Assembly (NCBI GenBank): GCA_002162985.1
Contig: MAAD01000139.1
Coordinates: forward strand, 1-53,801
DNA: 53,801 nucleotides
Direction of reading: 5' to 3'
DNA from: Bermanella sp. 47_1433_sub80_T6
GTDB lineage: Bacteria > Pseudomonadota > Gammaproteobacteria > Pseudomonadales > Oceanobacteraceae
The position numbers and the translations under genes were made by a program. This document shows positions 10,268 to 20,537 of this stretch, one piece after another. Positions within the stretch are counted from its first letter, which is position 1, and every line of letters begins with the position of its first letter. Below the pieces are notes generated by a model. It was given only the letters and a program-made list of their open reading frames with translations, searched no databases and was not told the DNA's origin.

Positions 10268-12298
10268 ATGCGTCGCATCCTTGTAACCAGCGCCCTCCCT
10301 TATGCTAACGGCCCTATCCACTTAGGCCACATGCTTGAATACATCCAGACCGATATCTGGGTACGTTTTCAGCAGTCCCGTGGCAATCAGTGCACTTATG
10401 TGTGTGCTGATGACGCCCATGGCACCGCCATCATGTTACGCGCACAAAAAGACGGCATCACCGCCGAGGAGCAAATTGCCCGCGTACAAGCCGATCACGA
10501 AAAAGATTTTGGCGAGTTTTTGATCAAGTTCGACAATTTTAGCTCCACCCACAGCGAAGAAAACCGAGAACTGTCCGCCGGCATTTATAACAAACTAAAA
10601 GAGAACGGCCACATCAACGTACGTGGCATCAAACAATTGTTTGACCCTGAAAAAGAAATGTTTCTGGCCGACCGTTACGTGAAAGGCGATTGCCCCAAGT
10701 GTAAAACCCCGGATCAATACGGCGACAACTGTGAAAACTGTGGTGCTACTTACAATGCCAGTGAACTGATTAATCCGGTTTCTGTTATGTCTGGCGCCAC
10801 CCCCATCGAAAAAGAGAGTGAACATTACTTTTTTAAGCTGCCTGAATTCCAGAAATTTTTACAAGACTGGACCCGATCCGGCACCTTGCAAAAAGAGGTA
10901 GCCAACAAACTGGCCGAGTGGGTAGACAACGACCTTAAAGAGTGGGATATCAGCCGCGATGCCCCTTATTTTGGTTTTGAAATTCCGGATGCGCCGGGCA
11001 AATATTTTTATGTGTGGCTGGATGCCCCTATCGGTTACATGGCTAGTTTTAAACAATTATGCGATCGCACCGACGGACTGGAATTTGACGATTACTGGCA
11101 AGCCGGATCCGATGCTGAGGTTTACCACTTCATTGGTAAAGACATCATCAACTTCCACGCCTTGTTCTGGCCCGCCATGTTACACAGTGCCGGTTACCGC
11201 ACCCCTACCGCCGTGTGGGCCCATGGTTATGTGACGGTAAACGGCGCCAAGATGTCCAAATCCCGCGGCACCTTCATCAAGGCCCGTACCTATCTGGATC
11301 ATTTTCAGCCTGAATACCTGCGTTATTATTACGCCGCCAAATTAAACAATCGTATTGATGACTTTGACTTAAATCTTGAAGATTTCGCGCAAAGAGTGAA
11401 CTCCGACCTGGTGGGCAAGGTTATTAACATCGCCAGCCGCTGTGCCGGTTTTGTTAAGAAAGCGGGCGGCACATTGGCCGCCGAATTACCTGATCAAAAT
11501 CTTTTGGATGACGCCATCAACAAGGGCGATGTGATTGCTCAATATTACGAAGATCGTGAATATGGTAAGGCCATACGTGAAATCATCGCCCTAGCCGACG
11601 CCGCCAACGAATACATCCACGAAAAAGAGCCCTGGGCACTGGCCAAACAAGAAGGCAAAGAAGCCGAAGTATTAGCCATTTGCTCCTTGGGCATCAACCT
11701 GTTCCGCCAGCTCATGACCTATTTGGCCCCAGTGTTGCCAGCCATGACAGACAACGTCACTGCGTTTTTGAATATCCCAGATCTTAACTGGGACAGCCGC
11801 ACAACTGTATTACTCAACCATGACATCAACAAGTTTAAGGCCCTGATGAATCGTGTAGAGAAAGACAAACTGGATGCCATGGTAGAAAAAGAAAAAGCCG
11901 ACGCCGAGGCTGATTCCGCTAGTCTAGCAGCACCTACCGGAGCCGCCTCCTTAAGCGAGCCCATCGCCGATGAAATTGAATTTGACGATTTTGCCAAGGT
12001 GGATTTACGCATCGCCAAAATTGTCGATGCTCAGCATGTAAAGGGCGCGGGTAAATTACTGCAACTTACCCTGGACGTGGGCGAAGGCAAGACACGTAAC
12101 GTGTTGTCCGGTATTAAAGCCGCTTATTCTCCTGAAGACCTAATAGGCAAACACACCGTTATGGTGGCCAATCTTAAACCTCGCAAGATGAAATTTGGTA
12201 TTTCAGAAGGCATGGTATTGGCCGCCGGCCCAGGTGGTGATGAGCTGTGGCTGTTAGAGCCCCATGAAGGTGCCAAGCCTGGCATGCGAGTCATGTAA
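10268..12298 (+). CDS. metG: Methionyl-tRNA synthetase
   Basis: Class I synthetase charging tRNA-Met, cytoplasmic homodimer. The ORF as listed starts upstream, but [15 protein letters not shown] at 10268 fits the family start, with AAGAG ahead of it; this gives 676 residues against 677 in E. coli. Seen are the HIGH motif HLGHM (near residue 20), the zinc knuckle [18 protein letters not shown] (about residues 145-162), the KMSKSRGTF loop (about 332), and a C-terminal EMAPII-like tRNA-binding domain beginning near [15 protein letters not shown] strong stem without T-tract follows the stop. Confidence 0.98.
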   Translation: MRRILVTSALPYANGPIHLGHMLEYIQTDIWVRFQQSRGNQCTYVCADDAHGTAIMLRAQKDGITAEEQIARVQADHEKDFGEFLIKFDNFSSTHSEENRELSAGIYNKLKENGHINVRGIKQLFDPEKEMFLADRYVKGDCPKCKTPDQYGDNCENCGATYNASELINPVSVMSGATPIEKESEHYFFKLPEFQKFLQDWTRSGTLQKEVANKLAEWVDNDLKEWDISRDAPYFGFEIPDAPGKYFYVWLDAPIGYMASFKQLCDRTDGLEFDDYWQAGSDAEVYHFIGKDIINFHALFWPAMLHSAGYRTPTAVWAHGYVTVNGAKMSKSRGTFIKARTYLDHFQPEYLRYYYAAKLNNRIDDFDLNLEDFAQRVNSDLVGKVINIASRCAGFVKKAGGTLAAELPDQNLLDDAINKGDVIAQYYEDREYGKAIREIIALADAANEYIHEKEPWALAKQEGKEAEVLAICSLGINLFRQLMTYLAPVLPAMTDNVTAFLNIPDLNWDSRTTVLLNHDINKFKALMNRVEKDKLDAMVEKEKADAEADSASLAAPTGAASLSEPIADEIEFDDFAKVDLRIAKIVDAQHVKGAGKLLQLTLDVGEGKTRNVLSGIKAAYSPEDLIGKHTVMVANLKPRKMKFGISEGMVLAAGPGGDELWLLEPHEGAKPGMRVM

Positions 12299-12313
12299 GG
12301 CATCACAGCAACT

Positions 12314-12342
12314 ATTAACGCCTGCGACCCGCAGGCGTTAAT
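12314..12342. other. Perfect 13-bp hairpin after metG
   Basis: ATTAACGCCTGCG, loop ACC, then the exact reverse complement. No T-run follows on either strand, as in the hairpin after purN. Probably the metG transcript 3' end, but not a standard intrinsic terminator. Confidence 0.6.
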
Positions 12343-12651
12343 GCCCTTCCCCGCAAGAACATCGCAAGCCTCTTCCGACAAAACACACTGATAAGACCTA
12401 CATAATTCCAGTAAACCAACATGCTTAAGCACTGCTTTACACTGATACTGTGCGGCGCCCCATCAGTTACCCCTGCCAGACACTCGCTACCTTCTCGGAC
12501 ACCACTGCCATGCAGTTAAAAATCCACCTTAATAACAGGAGCTAAAAGCCACAAGACTTTAAAACACATTAAATCGATTAAAAACCCAGCTACAATTGAT
12601 GCTTTGGATTAACTATATAGGTAAAACGACTCAAAACCCCAGTTTGGTAAC

Positions 12652-12680
12652 TTGTACGTATGATCTGCATCTAGGATAAT
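12652..12680 (+). promoter_or_regulatory. Predicted rnfA operon promoter
   Basis: TTGTAC, 17-base spacer, GATAAT, then a GC-containing discriminator (ATGTCGCC). The predicted transcript would start near 12687 and carry a 5' leader of about 140 bases. Confidence 0.55.
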
Positions 12681-12705
12681 ATGTCGCCGAATTTTTCTTT
12701 ACTGT

Positions 12706-12821
12706 CAGGCAGTTAGCGCCTGCTTAACTCTTCTCAAACCAGTTAAGCGGCTTACACCCTAGGCGTAAATTAGCCTAGTAGATTACGTTTTAGCTCTATC
12801 ATTTTCCGACCTAGTTAAGGG
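12706..12821 (+). promoter_or_regulatory. Folded rnfA leader with possible alternative pairing over the Shine-Dalgarno
   Basis: Three consecutive inverted repeats are seen: CAGGC/GCCTG (12706-12722), GCTTAACT/AGTTAAGC (12722-12748) and CTAGGC/GCCTAG (12759-12778). The right arms AGTTAAG and CCTAG both recur, fused, as CCTAGTTAAGGG at 12810-12821, where AAGGG is the rnfA ribosome site (ATG at 12828). The left arms could therefore pair either locally or with the ribosome site. The repeats are seen directly; a regulatory switch is inferred. Confidence 0.4.
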
Positions 12822-12827
12822 CAGCAC

Positions 12828-13409
12828 ATGGTTGATTACATCCTCATACTGGTTTCCACCATACTGGTTAACAACTTTGTATTGGTACAATTTTTAGGCC
12901 TATGCCCATTCATGGGAGTTTCTAATAAACTGGAAACCGCCATCGGTATGTCGGCTGCCACCACCTTTGTATTGACCCTGGCATCTCTAAGTTCTTACCT
13001 GGTATACGAATACCTGTTAGTGCCATTGGAAATCACCTACTTAAAAACCATTGCCTTTATCATGGTCATCGCCGTGGTGGTGGGTTTTACCGAAATGGCC
13101 ATTCGCAAGACCAGCCCGCTTTTATACCGGGTACTGGGCATCTTTTTGCCATTAATCACCACGAACTGTGCGGTATTAGGGGTGGCCTTGCTAAACATTA
13201 AACGTCAAAACGACTTTTTTGAATCCATTCTCTATGGTTTTGGTGCCGCGGTGGGTTTCTCTTTGGTGTTGATTTTATTCTCCGCACTGCGTGAACGTAT
13301 CTCAGTGAGCGATGTGCCCAAAGTATTCCAGGGCAGCGCCATCGCCATGATTACCGCTGGCCTCATGTCTTTGGCCTTCATGGGCTTCACCGGATTGGTT
13401 TCCATTTAA
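12828..13409 (+). CDS. rnfA: Rnf/Rsx complex subunit A
   Basis: Integral membrane subunit (193 residues, six predicted membrane segments) of the Rnf complex, which moves electrons between NADH and ferredoxin-like carriers coupled to ion movement; in E. coli the homologue RsxA keeps SoxR reduced. [18 protein letters not shown] and [17 protein letters not shown] are the paired signature segments holding the conserved cysteines. AAGGG precedes the ATG. It is the first gene of rnfABCDGE-nth. Confidence 0.96.
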   Translation: MVDYILILVSTILVNNFVLVQFLGLCPFMGVSNKLETAIGMSAATTFVLTLASLSSYLVYEYLLVPLEITYLKTIAFIMVIAVVVGFTEMAIRKTSPLLYRVLGIFLPLITTNCAVLGVALLNIKRQNDFFESILYGFGAAVGFSLVLILFSALRERISVSDVPKVFQGSAIAMITAGLMSLAFMGFTGLVSI

Positions 13410-13420
13410 GGAGGTAAAAC

Positions 13421-14002
13421 ATGTCATTAATTCTTATCTCCATCTTTGCCCTAGTAGCATTGGCCATCCTGTTTGGCGCCATCCTGGGTTTTGCTGCCGT
13501 TCGCTTTAAGGTAGAAGGTAATCCCATCGTGGATCAGCTGGATGCCCTTTTGCCCCAAACCCAATGTGGCCAGTGCAGTTACCCTGGCTGCCGCCCATAT
13601 GCCCAAGCCATTAGCGAGGGCAACGAAAAAATAAACAAATGTCCGCCAGGGGGCGAAAGCACTATCGCCGCCATCGCCGATTTATTGGGAGTGGATCCAG
13701 AGCCGCTGGATGCCGAACACGGCGAGGAAAAAGACGTTACGTTAGTGGCAGTCATCCGCGAAGATGAATGCATCGGCTGCACAAAGTGTATCCAGGCCTG
13801 CCCGGTGGATGCCATTCTGGGTGCTGCCAAACAGATGCATACCGTTATCAGCGACGAGTGCACCGGCTGCGACCTGTGTGTAGAGCCCTGCCCGGTGGAT
13901 TGCATCGACATGATCCCGGTAGGCACTACTATGCAAAGCTGGCACTGGCCAAAACCTGCCGCCGCGCAAATGATTGCTACCGACAAGGTGCAAACCATAT
14001 GA
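13421..14002 (+). CDS. rnfB: Rnf/Rsx complex ferredoxin subunit B
   Basis: Membrane-anchored Fe-S subunit of Rnf, 193 residues. It has one N-terminal membrane helix (about residues 3-26), a first cluster motif CGQCSYPGC plus a later Cys (49, 52, 57, 74), and two ferredoxin motifs [12 protein letters not shown] (117-128) and [12 protein letters not shown] (147-158). A near-perfect AAGGAGGT ribosome site precedes the ATG, 11 bases after rnfA. The 52-base gap to rnfC is the longest inside the operon. Confidence 0.96.
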   Translation: MSLILISIFALVALAILFGAILGFAAVRFKVEGNPIVDQLDALLPQTQCGQCSYPGCRPYAQAISEGNEKINKCPPGGESTIAAIADLLGVDPEPLDAEHGEEKDVTLVAVIREDECIGCTKCIQACPVDAILGAAKQMHTVISDECTGCDLCVEPCPVDCIDMIPVGTTMQSWHWPKPAAAQMIATDKVQTI

Positions 14003-14054
14003 ACCAAACGTCCCTTTTTAGTATGAAATTTGAAGTGTGTAGAGAGAAATAACA

Positions 14055-15770
14055 ATGAATATGCATCACTTTAAGTTATACGATTTTGACGGCGGCATTC
14101 ACCCGGAACAAAACAAATCACAAAGCACACAACTGCCCATCACTACGGCTAAAATTCCGCAAAGACTGATATTACCGATTGCACAACATATTGGCGCACC
14201 CGGTAACCCAGCAGTTAAGCCAGGTGACAAGGTACTTAAAGGGCAAATCATTGCCAAGGGCGAGGACTTTGTCAGCTGTAACTTGCACGCGCCCACTTCG
14301 GGTATAGTGGGTGTCATTGAGGATAGAGAGGTTCCCCACCAGTCAGGCATGAGCGCCACTTGCATCGAAATCATCACAGATGGCAAAGATACCTGGATTG
14401 ATCATCAAGGCCTGGACAATTACCTCGAAAGTGACGCCGCCAGTTTGATCGACTGCATTGCACAGGCAGGTATTTCTGGCATGGGGGGGGCAGGATTCCC
14501 TACCCATGTTAAGGCCTCCATTCCAGCCAGTAAGATTAATACTCTCATCATTAACGCTGCCGAGTGTGAACCCTACATCACCAGCGACGACTTGCTCATG
14601 CGTGAATACGCCATGGACATCATTAAGGGCATAGAAATTCTGCAGCGTATCCTGCTACCCGAGCAATGTTACATTGGCATAGAAGACAACAAACCCCAGG
14701 CCATTGAGGCATTACAAATTGCCCTGAAAGAAAACCTGGACGACACCCACAATATTCACGTGGTAGTCATCCCCACTAAATACCCGTCCGGTGGTGAAAA
14801 GCAGCTCATTCAAATACTCACCGGTAAGGAAGTGCCCGTAGCTGGCATTCCTGCTGACATTGGCATCGTTTGCCAAAATGTAGGCACCGTTCACGCCATC
14901 TATCAGGCGGTGGCATTGGGCATACCGCTCATCAGCCGTATCACCACCATCACCGGCGACGCCGTATCCAGCCCGCAAAATTACCAGGTGTTACTAGGCA
15001 CCCCGGTAACCGACGTACTGTCTCAAGCCAATGCCCAACCAAATAAAGTTAAACGTCTTATCATGGGCGGCCCCATGATGGGGTTCACCATTGCCAGCGC
15101 TGACACCCCCATAACCAAGACCAGCAACTGCATCATCGCCGCCAGTGACCAAGAGTTACCGGACCCGGCCATGGAGCAGGCCTGCATTCGATGTGGCATG
15201 TGCACCCAAGCCTGCCCCGCACAATTGCTACCGCAACAACTTTACTGGTTTGCCAAGAGCAGCAACCTGGAACAGGCGCAAGCCCACAATATCAGCGACT
15301 GCATCGAATGCGGCGCCTGCTCTTATGTATGCCCCAGCAACATTCCACTGGTACAGTATTACCGATTTGCCAAAGGTGAGATCAAACAAGCCAAGAGTGA
15401 TAAAAAGAGTAGCGAGCAAGCCAAATTGCGCTTCGATATTCGTAATGCTCGACTTGATCGTGAAACGGCCGAAAAAGACGCCAAACGTAAGGCACGAGCC
15501 GAAGCCGCGGCCAAGAAGCAAGCCGCCAAGAAAGCTGCCCCGCCAGCAACACCCGCTAGCGGTGATGCTACAGCTGAACCCTCTGTTGATACTGAGGTGC
15601 TCAAACAAAAGGTATTGGCCGCTCAAACTCGCGTGGATAAAGCCCGAGAGCGCCTGGCCATGGCACAAGAGCAAAATCTGGAAACCGCAGACGCACTGGA
15701 GCTTGGCCTTAATAAACAAATAGACAAACTCACTGCTGCCCAAAAAAGCCTAGAGGAAGCCAAGTCATGA
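14055..15770 (+). CDS. rnfC: Rnf/Rsx complex NADH-binding subunit C
   Basis: Peripheral subunit, 571 residues, proposed entry point for NADH electrons. It has an N-terminal barrel-like region ([23 protein letters not shown]), the glycine-rich nucleotide/FMN loop [12 protein letters not shown] (about 142-153), and two 4Fe-4S motifs [12 protein letters not shown] and [12 protein letters not shown]. From about residue 445 the tail is Ala/Lys/Glu-rich and probably coiled coil; it is shorter than the repeat-rich tail of E. coli RnfC. The glycine loop is encoded across a run of eight G (14483-14490). It overlaps rnfD by ATGA. Confidence 0.95.
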   Translation: MNMHHFKLYDFDGGIHPEQNKSQSTQLPITTAKIPQRLILPIAQHIGAPGNPAVKPGDKVLKGQIIAKGEDFVSCNLHAPTSGIVGVIEDREVPHQSGMSATCIEIITDGKDTWIDHQGLDNYLESDAASLIDCIAQAGISGMGGAGFPTHVKASIPASKINTLIINAAECEPYITSDDLLMREYAMDIIKGIEILQRILLPEQCYIGIEDNKPQAIEALQIALKENLDDTHNIHVVVIPTKYPSGGEKQLIQILTGKEVPVAGIPADIGIVCQNVGTVHAIYQAVALGIPLISRITTITGDAVSSPQNYQVLLGTPVTDVLSQANAQPNKVKRLIMGGPMMGFTIASADTPITKTSNCIIAASDQELPDPAMEQACIRCGMCTQACPAQLLPQQLYWFAKSSNLEQAQAHNISDCIECGACSYVCPSNIPLVQYYRFAKGEIKQAKSDKKSSEQAKLRFDIRNARLDRETAEKDAKRKARAEAAAKKQAAKKAAPPATPASGDATAEPSVDTEVLKQKVLAAQTRVDKARERLAMAQEQNLETADALELGLNKQIDKLTAAQKSLEEAKS

Positions 15771-16825
15771 ACCTGCTCAATATTAGCTCCCCTCACGCCA
15801 CGCGCTCGGGCAACACTGGCAATGTGATGCTTACCGTATTACTGGCGCTCATTCCAGGCATCATCACCCTGAGCTATTTTTTTGGCCCAGGCCACCTGAT
15901 TCAAATCTGCATAGCAAGCGCCACCGCCATTGGCTGCGAAGCGCTAGTTTTGCACCTTCGTAAAAAGCCCATTGGTTTTTACCTTAAGGATTACAGCGCA
16001 TTATTAACCGCCGTTTTACTGGCTATATCGCTCCCCCCTTATGCACCCTACTGGGTCACTATGGTGGCCACGCTATTTGCCATCGTCATTGCCAAACACC
16101 TGTATGGCGGCCTGGGTCAAAACCCGTTTAATCCAGCCATGGTGGGATTTGCTCTGGTACTGGTGAGTTTTCCGGTGGAAATGACCACTTCATGGAGCGC
16201 TCCTAGCGCGCTTTTAGAAAATGGCATAGGTGTCGCGCAGGCTCTTGAGATCATTTTTTCATCCCGTGAAACCATAGATGCCATCACTATGGCCACTCCG
16301 TTGGATCTTTATAAGAACCAGGTGGAAATTGCCACCGCCAGTGAGATTTATCAAAACCCACTATTTAACGGCCCCAACCAAGAGGCCAGCATTGCCCTGG
16401 GCTGGCAGTGGGTAAACGTGGCATTTTTATTGGGTGGCGCGTTTTTATTATGGAAAAAAATATTCACCTGGCACGTGCCTGTGAGCCTACTGTTATCGTT
16501 ATCACTTTTAAGTATTTTCATCGGCTGGGACAGCGACAGCTATGTGCCCATTAGCCTGCACTTGTTTGCCGGCGCTACTATGCTGGGTGCATTTTTCATC
16601 GCTACCGACCCGGTAACCGCCTCTACCACCCCATTGGGCAAGCTGATTTATGGCGCAGGTATCGGCGTGTTAATTTATATCATTCGTACCTGGGGCAGCT
16701 ATCCCGACGCGGTAGCATTTGCGGTTTTATTAATGAATTTTGCCGCCCCCCTCATCGATCAATATTCACAACCTCGCACCTATGGCCATAAAAAAGCCGT
16801 TCGTGGGTTAGCTAAAAAAGACTAG
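15767..16825 (+). CDS. rnfD: Rnf/Rsx complex subunit D
   Basis: Integral membrane flavoprotein, 352 residues with about ten hydrophobic segments, related to NqrB. The segment [10 protein letters not shown] contains the threonine position where FMN is covalently attached in this family. Other signatures are [20 protein letters not shown] and the late [14 protein letters not shown]. The start overlaps the rnfC stop (ATGA), indicating translational coupling. It lies directly upstream of rnfG. Confidence 0.96.
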   Translation: MNLLNISSPHATRSGNTGNVMLTVLLALIPGIITLSYFFGPGHLIQICIASATAIGCEALVLHLRKKPIGFYLKDYSALLTAVLLAISLPPYAPYWVTMVATLFAIVIAKHLYGGLGQNPFNPAMVGFALVLVSFPVEMTTSWSAPSALLENGIGVAQALEIIFSSRETIDAITMATPLDLYKNQVEIATASEIYQNPLFNGPNQEASIALGWQWVNVAFLLGGAFLLWKKIFTWHVPVSLLLSLSLLSIFIGWDSDSYVPISLHLFAGATMLGAFFIATDPVTASTTPLGKLIYGAGIGVLIYIIRTWGSYPDAVAFAVLLMNFAAPLIDQYSQPRTYGHKKAVRGLAKKD

Positions 16826-16834
16826 GTGACGGTT

Positions 16835-17530
16835 ATGACAGAGCAAACAACCCTTTCTCAATCTATCGTAAAAAATGCCACGGGCCTGGCGTTATTTGCC
16901 ATGGTCACCGCCGGTATCATTGCCTTGGTTCAATATAATACCAAACAGCAAATCGCCGACAATATTGCCCAGGCACAGGCCCGCGCATTATACGAGATCA
17001 CACCCGAGCATACCCTGGACAATGATCTACTGGCCGACAAACTGGACCTCACATCCAACGCCTTACGCTCCACCATGAACATAAATGCTTTGGGCAAACT
17101 TGCTGACGGCTCTAGCGCCCATTTCGCCAAAAAAGACGGCGTGGTTCACACCGTTATTTTTCCAGTGATTAGCCCTAACGGCTACACCACAGATATTCAT
17201 ATGCTAGTGGGGGTAAAACTGGACGGCACACTGGCCGGCGTGCGCGTGGTAGACCACAAAGAAACCCCTGGATTGGGCGACAAGGTTGAAGTAAAAAAAT
17301 CAAACTGGATTAACGATTTTGCCGGCAAATCTTTACACAACCCGGACAAAGATAACTGGAAAGTTCAAAAAGACGGCGGCCAGTTTGACCAGTTCACGGG
17401 AGCCACTATCACCCCTAGAGCCGTGGTGGGCGCCGTCTACCAAACCCTCGAATTTTTTGATAAAAACCAACATTTACTGCTGAAAGAATTTGCCCAGCAA
17501 GGCACTCTTTCTTCAATGGAGAGCCATTAA
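16835..17530 (+). CDS. rnfG: Rnf/Rsx complex subunit G
   Basis: Membrane-anchored flavoprotein with its domain on the periplasmic side, related to NqrC. The ORF track uses GTG 16826, but ATG 16835 has an AGGTGA site six bases upstream and is preferred, giving 231 residues. One N-terminal membrane helix (about residues 13-34) is followed by the FMN domain; [17 protein letters not shown] carries the S/TGAT flavinylation motif. Its stop is coupled to rnfE by TAATG. Confidence 0.94.
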   Translation: MTEQTTLSQSIVKNATGLALFAMVTAGIIALVQYNTKQQIADNIAQAQARALYEITPEHTLDNDLLADKLDLTSNALRSTMNINALGKLADGSSAHFAKKDGVVHTVIFPVISPNGYTTDIHMLVGVKLDGTLAGVRVVDHKETPGLGDKVEVKKSNWINDFAGKSLHNPDKDNWKVQKDGGQFDQFTGATITPRAVVGAVYQTLEFFDKNQHLLLKEFAQQGTLSSMESH

Positions 17531-18255
17531 TGAGCACCCCAACGGCAAGTAAAACATTAAGCACCATCAGTAAAGATGGTTTATGGGATAACAACCCAGC
17601 CCTGGTTCAACTTTTGGGGTTATGCCCCCTGCTAGCGGTAACCGGTACTGTCGTGAACGCCATGGGCTTGGCGCTGGCCACCATGATTGTACTGGTGGGC
17701 TCAAACATGGCCGTTTCCATGGTACGTAACTTTGTGCCCGACGCTGTACGTTTACCAGCATTTGTAATGATCATTGCCTCTTACGTGACCTGCACAGAAT
17801 TACTCATGCAGGCTTACACCTATGAGCTGTACACAGTATTGGGGATCTTTATTCCCTTGATCGTAACCAACTGCGTAATCCTGGGGCGTGCCGAAGCCTT
17901 TGCCGCTAAAAACCCAATCATTCCTTCCGCTGTGGACGGATTGATGATGTCTTTGGGCTTTGCCGTGGTGCTGATATTATTGGGTGCCCTACGTGAAATA
18001 ATTGGGCAAGGTACTTTGTTTTCTAATATGGAACTGTTGTTTGGTGAGCAGGCCATACACTGGAAAATAGAAATCATTAAAGATTACCCCAACTTTTTGT
18101 TTGCCATCTTGCCACCAGGTGCTTTTGTGGGTTTAGGATTATTAATCGCTGTTAAAAACGTCATCGACGACAAAATAAAAACTCGTAAGCAAGGCCAAAC
18201 TCAAGACGTTGCCGCCGGCTCGAAACGAGTACGGGTCACTGGAAAAATAAGCTAA
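17530..18255 (+). CDS. rnfE: Rnf/Rsx complex subunit E
   Basis: Integral membrane subunit, 241 residues, homologous to RnfA/NqrD and packing against Rnf[20 protein letters not shown] and [19 protein letters not shown] are the paired conserved segments with cysteines matching those of RnfA. The lysine/arginine-rich C-terminal tail (TRKQGQTQ...RVRVTGKIS) is cytoplasmic-like. Start overlaps the rnfG stop by one base; nth follows after 4 bases. Confidence 0.95.
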   Translation: MSTPTASKTLSTISKDGLWDNNPALVQLLGLCPLLAVTGTVVNAMGLALATMIVLVGSNMAVSMVRNFVPDAVRLPAFVMIIASYVTCTELLMQAYTYELYTVLGIFIPLIVTNCVILGRAEAFAAKNPIIPSAVDGLMMSLGFAVVLILLGALREIIGQGTLFSNMELLFGEQAIHWKIEIIKDYPNFLFAILPPGAFVGLGLLIAVKNVIDDKIKTRKQGQTQDVAAGSKRVRVTGKIS

Positions 18256-18259
18256 CCAG

Positions 18260-18895
18260 ATGAACAAAGATATTAGGTTTGAAATTTTTGCGCGCCTGCG
18301 TGAACAAAACCCTCACCCACAGACCGAGCTTAATTTTAGCACCCCGTTTGAATTGTTAGTGGCCGTCACCCTGTCGGCCCAGGCCACCGATGTGAGTGTC
18401 AACAAGGCTACCGACAAGTTATTTCCGGTGGCTAATACCCCTGAGCTGATACACAAACTGGGGGAAGATGGTTTAAAGACCTACATAAAAACCATTGGCC
18501 TGTTTAATAGTAAAGCCAAACACGTCATCAAAATGTGCAAGATGCTTATGGATCTTCACCAGAGCCAGGTTCCACAAACCCGAGAAGAACTGGAAGCCCT
18601 GCCCGGGGTAGGTCGCAAAACCGCCAACGTGGTGTTAAATACCGCATTTAAACAAGCGGTCATGGCGGTAGATACCCATATATTTAGAGTGGGCAATCGC
18701 ACTCGTATCGCCCATGGGAAAGACGTACTGGAAGTTGAGAAGCGACTCATGCGCCTCACGCCAAGCGAATTTTTAATGGATGCCCATCACTGGTTAATCT
18801 TACACGGCCGCTATGTATGCATCGCCCGTAAACCCAAGTGTGGCAGCTGCATCATCGAAGACTTATGTGAATTTAAAAAGAAGGAACTGGACTAG
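18260..18895 (+). CDS. nth: Endonuclease III (DNA glycosylase/AP lyase)
   Basis: Base-excision repair enzyme that removes oxidised pyrimidines and nicks AP sites. The 211 residues match E. coli Nth. The helix-hairpin-helix [12 protein letters not shown] contains catalytic Lys120, and AVDTH contains catalytic Asp138, at the E. coli positions. The C-terminal cluster motif [17 protein letters not shown] (C-x6-C-x2-C-x5-C) is complete. Being last of the rnf operon is the standard arrangement, and the stop overlaps the start of gloA. Confidence 0.97.
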   Translation: MNKDIRFEIFARLREQNPHPQTELNFSTPFELLVAVTLSAQATDVSVNKATDKLFPVANTPELIHKLGEDGLKTYIKTIGLFNSKAKHVIKMCKMLMDLHQSQVPQTREELEALPGVGRKTANVVLNTAFKQAVMAVDTHIFRVGNRTRIAHGKDVLEVEKRLMRLTPSEFLMDAHHWLILHGRYVCIARKPKCGSCIIEDLCEFKKKELD

Positions 18896-19278
18896 TGCGA
18901 ATTCTTCATACCATGTTGAGAGTGGGCCACCTGCAAAATTCAATCGAGTTTTATACGCAGGTTTTAGGCATGACGCTACTGCGCCAACGTGATAACGAAC
19001 AGTATCGCTATACCCTGGCCTTCTTGGGTTACGGCCTTGAAAGCGAAGAGACCGTGATTGAACTGACCCATAATTGGGATATTGAGCAATATGAGCTAGG
19101 CACTGGTTATGGCCACATCGCCATTGGCTGCGATGACATTTACCGAACCTGCGAAATTATAGCCAAAGCCGGCGGCGTTATTAGCCGCCAACCAGGGCCG
19201 GTTAAAGGAGGCAATACCATCATTGCCTTCATAAAAGACCCTGACGGATACGCCATTGAGCTTATTCAGGGAAAATAA
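18895..19278 (+). CDS. gloA: Lactoylglutathione lyase (glyoxalase I)
   Basis: Isomerises the methylglyoxal-glutathione adduct to S-lactoylglutathione. The 127 residues keep the metal ligands at E. coli positions: His5, Glu56 (VIELTHN), His74 (GHIAIG) and Glu122 (YAIEL). It starts at GTG, sharing one base with the nth stop (TAGTG), with AAGGA about 9 bases upstream inside nth. It is therefore likely to be translated from the rnf-nth transcript, which is less usual than a stand-alone gloA. Confidence 0.94.
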   Translation: MRILHTMLRVGHLQNSIEFYTQVLGMTLLRQRDNEQYRYTLAFLGYGLESEETVIELTHNWDIEQYELGTGYGHIAIGCDDIYRTCEIIAKAGGVISRQPGPVKGGNTIIAFIKDPDGYAIELIQGK

Positions 19279-19295
19279 CTGCCCCTGCATAACCA

Positions 19296-19345
19296 AAGAT
19301 TAGCCGGGAACGGTCTGTTGCCGTTAATCTTGAGTGAAACACTCA
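19296..19345. other. Two adjacent hairpins after gloA
   Basis: AAGATT...AATCTT enclosing AACGG/CCGTT (19296-19331, with a 7-base left bulge), followed directly by TGAGTG/CACTCA with an AAA loop (19331-19345). A weak T-rich stretch (TTATTGTTT) follows, so this may end the rnf-nth-gloA transcript. Confidence 0.4.
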
Positions 19346-19352
19346 GGCATTA

Positions 19353-19381
19353 TTGTTTCCACCGACCCTATGGGCTAAAAT
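19353..19381 (+). promoter_or_regulatory. Predicted folE2 promoter
   Basis: TTGTTT, 17-base spacer, TAAAAT, then ACCGCAC, ending about 45 bases before the folE2 ATG. No Zur-type palindrome was found around it. Confidence 0.5.
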
Positions 19382-19425
19382 ACCGCACTTAATTTTTAGC
19401 GCCCCAATACAAAGAATTCATTTTT

Positions 19426-20379
19426 ATGACCGATAAGCGCCTAACCGAAATGCCTGACGTGGCCTCCACACAGGCCCCACAAATTAACGGCACACTAGAC
19501 TGGGTGGGCATGAATCGCATTGCCCTTCCTCTCACAGTACGCGACAGCGATCTGGGTGACAGCAAGGTGAACGCGTTTGTTCAGACCTATGTAAACCTGT
19601 TCAACCCGGATGTTAAAGGCATCCACATGTCACGCTTGTACCTGTTATTGACCGAGTTTTCAGACAACCAGGTATTAAGCGCCAGCAATCTGCGTGAATT
19701 TTTATCTCACATGCTGGATAGCCATCACGACATTAGCGATCAGGCCACTCTGAACTTTGAGTTTGACTATGTCATCAAGCGCAAAGCCCTTAAGAGTCAG
19801 TTTTCCGGCTGGAAAGATTACCCTGCTCAAATTAAAGCCACACTTAAAGACAACAAGGTATCTTTGGAATTAGGCATCGAAGTCACCTATTCCTCCACCT
19901 GCCCTTGCTCTGCCGCCCTGGCTCGCCAAATTATTCAGGAAGCCTTCCACGCAGACTTTAAAGATAAAGAGCAAGTTAGCCCAAGCGAAGTGGAAGCCTG
20001 GTTAAGAAGCGAAAAAGGCACACATGCCACGCCTCACAGCCAACGCAGCACAGCCATGGTTTGGGTAAAATTGAATGATAACTTGGATGACTTTCCTATC
20101 ACGGACGTCATCGGCGTCATTGAAGATGCCCTGCAAACGCCCGTGCAAACTGCCGTTAAGCGTGAAGATGAGCAGGAGTTTGCCCGCCTAAATGGTCAGA
20201 ACTTAATGTTCTGTGAAGACGCAGCACGCCGCGTTAAAAACGCGCTTAATAAACAAGAAGACATGTTCAAGGACTTTTGGCTGCGAATCGAGCACCTTGA
20301 AAGCCTGCACGCCCATGATGCGGTGGCCTTAGCCACCAAAGGCATTCGCGAAGGTTACGAGCCGTTATTGGCCCGTTAA
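19426..20379 (+). CDS. folE2: GTP cyclohydrolase FolE2 (type IB)
   Basis: Makes 7,8-dihydroneopterin triphosphate from GTP, the first step to folate and to queuosine precursors. The 317-residue protein shows the IB-family signatures GTLDWVGMNRI at the N terminus, IHMSRLY, the active-site STCPCSAALAR (Cys159, Cys161) and the late FKDFWLRIEHLESLHAHDA. Unlike FolE, this family does not need zinc, and in some bacteria it is induced by zinc shortage. No zur operator is visible here. The next gene is a PTPS-like protein that would use the product. Confidence 0.95.
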   Translation: MTDKRLTEMPDVASTQAPQINGTLDWVGMNRIALPLTVRDSDLGDSKVNAFVQTYVNLFNPDVKGIHMSRLYLLLTEFSDNQVLSASNLREFLSHMLDSHHDISDQATLNFEFDYVIKRKALKSQFSGWKDYPAQIKATLKDNKVSLELGIEVTYSSTCPCSAALARQIIQEAFHADFKDKEQVSPSEVEAWLRSEKGTHATPHSQRSTAMVWVKLNDNLDDFPITDVIGVIEDALQTPVQTAVKREDEQEFARLNGQNLMFCEDAARRVKNALNKQEDMFKDFWLRIEHLESLHAHDAVALATKGIREGYEPLLAR

Positions 20380-20500
20380 TAGGCTGCAGCGGGCTTATCA
20401 CCCGCTAAAACCCTGCCTTACTGGGTAAATTCTTGACAAGGTTATACCCAAGGCAAACACCACAACCGCCCTATCTTGGCTTGCAAAAGCCAACTACAAT

Positions 20501-20510
20501 GATAATTATC
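20501..20510. promoter_or_regulatory. GATAATTATC palindrome upstream of PTPS-like gene
   Basis: A perfect 10-bp palindrome 28 bases before the GTG start, within AATGATAATTATC. It matches part of a Fur box but only about half of the 19-bp consensus, and may simply be a -10 region. Confidence 0.25.
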
Positions 20511-20537
20511 TGCAACCCTTTTAAATGAGTACCCCGG

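Larger units (their letters stand above)
12299..12827. other. 529-bp intergenic region between metG and rnfA
   Basis: The largest gap in the window. No convincing coding sequence is present; the single ORF reaching into it is a shadow of metG. It holds a perfect hairpin just after metG, an unremarkable AT-rich stretch (about 12345-12650), a good sigma-70-type promoter (12652-12680), and a leader of roughly 140 bases with three consecutive hairpins before rnfA. Confidence 0.7.

Noticed and set aside
13579-15743. ORFs of 158, 192 and 171 residues overlapping rnfB and rnfC in other frames
   Set aside because: They overlap well-supported Rnf genes with intact cysteine motifs and show cysteine/alanine-rich out-of-frame composition.
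19279-19425. Zur operator upstream of folE2
   Set aside because: Looked for a GTTATA..TATAAC-type palindrome in both intergenic regions of the folE2 island; none found. Only hairpins and a sigma-70-like promoter are present.
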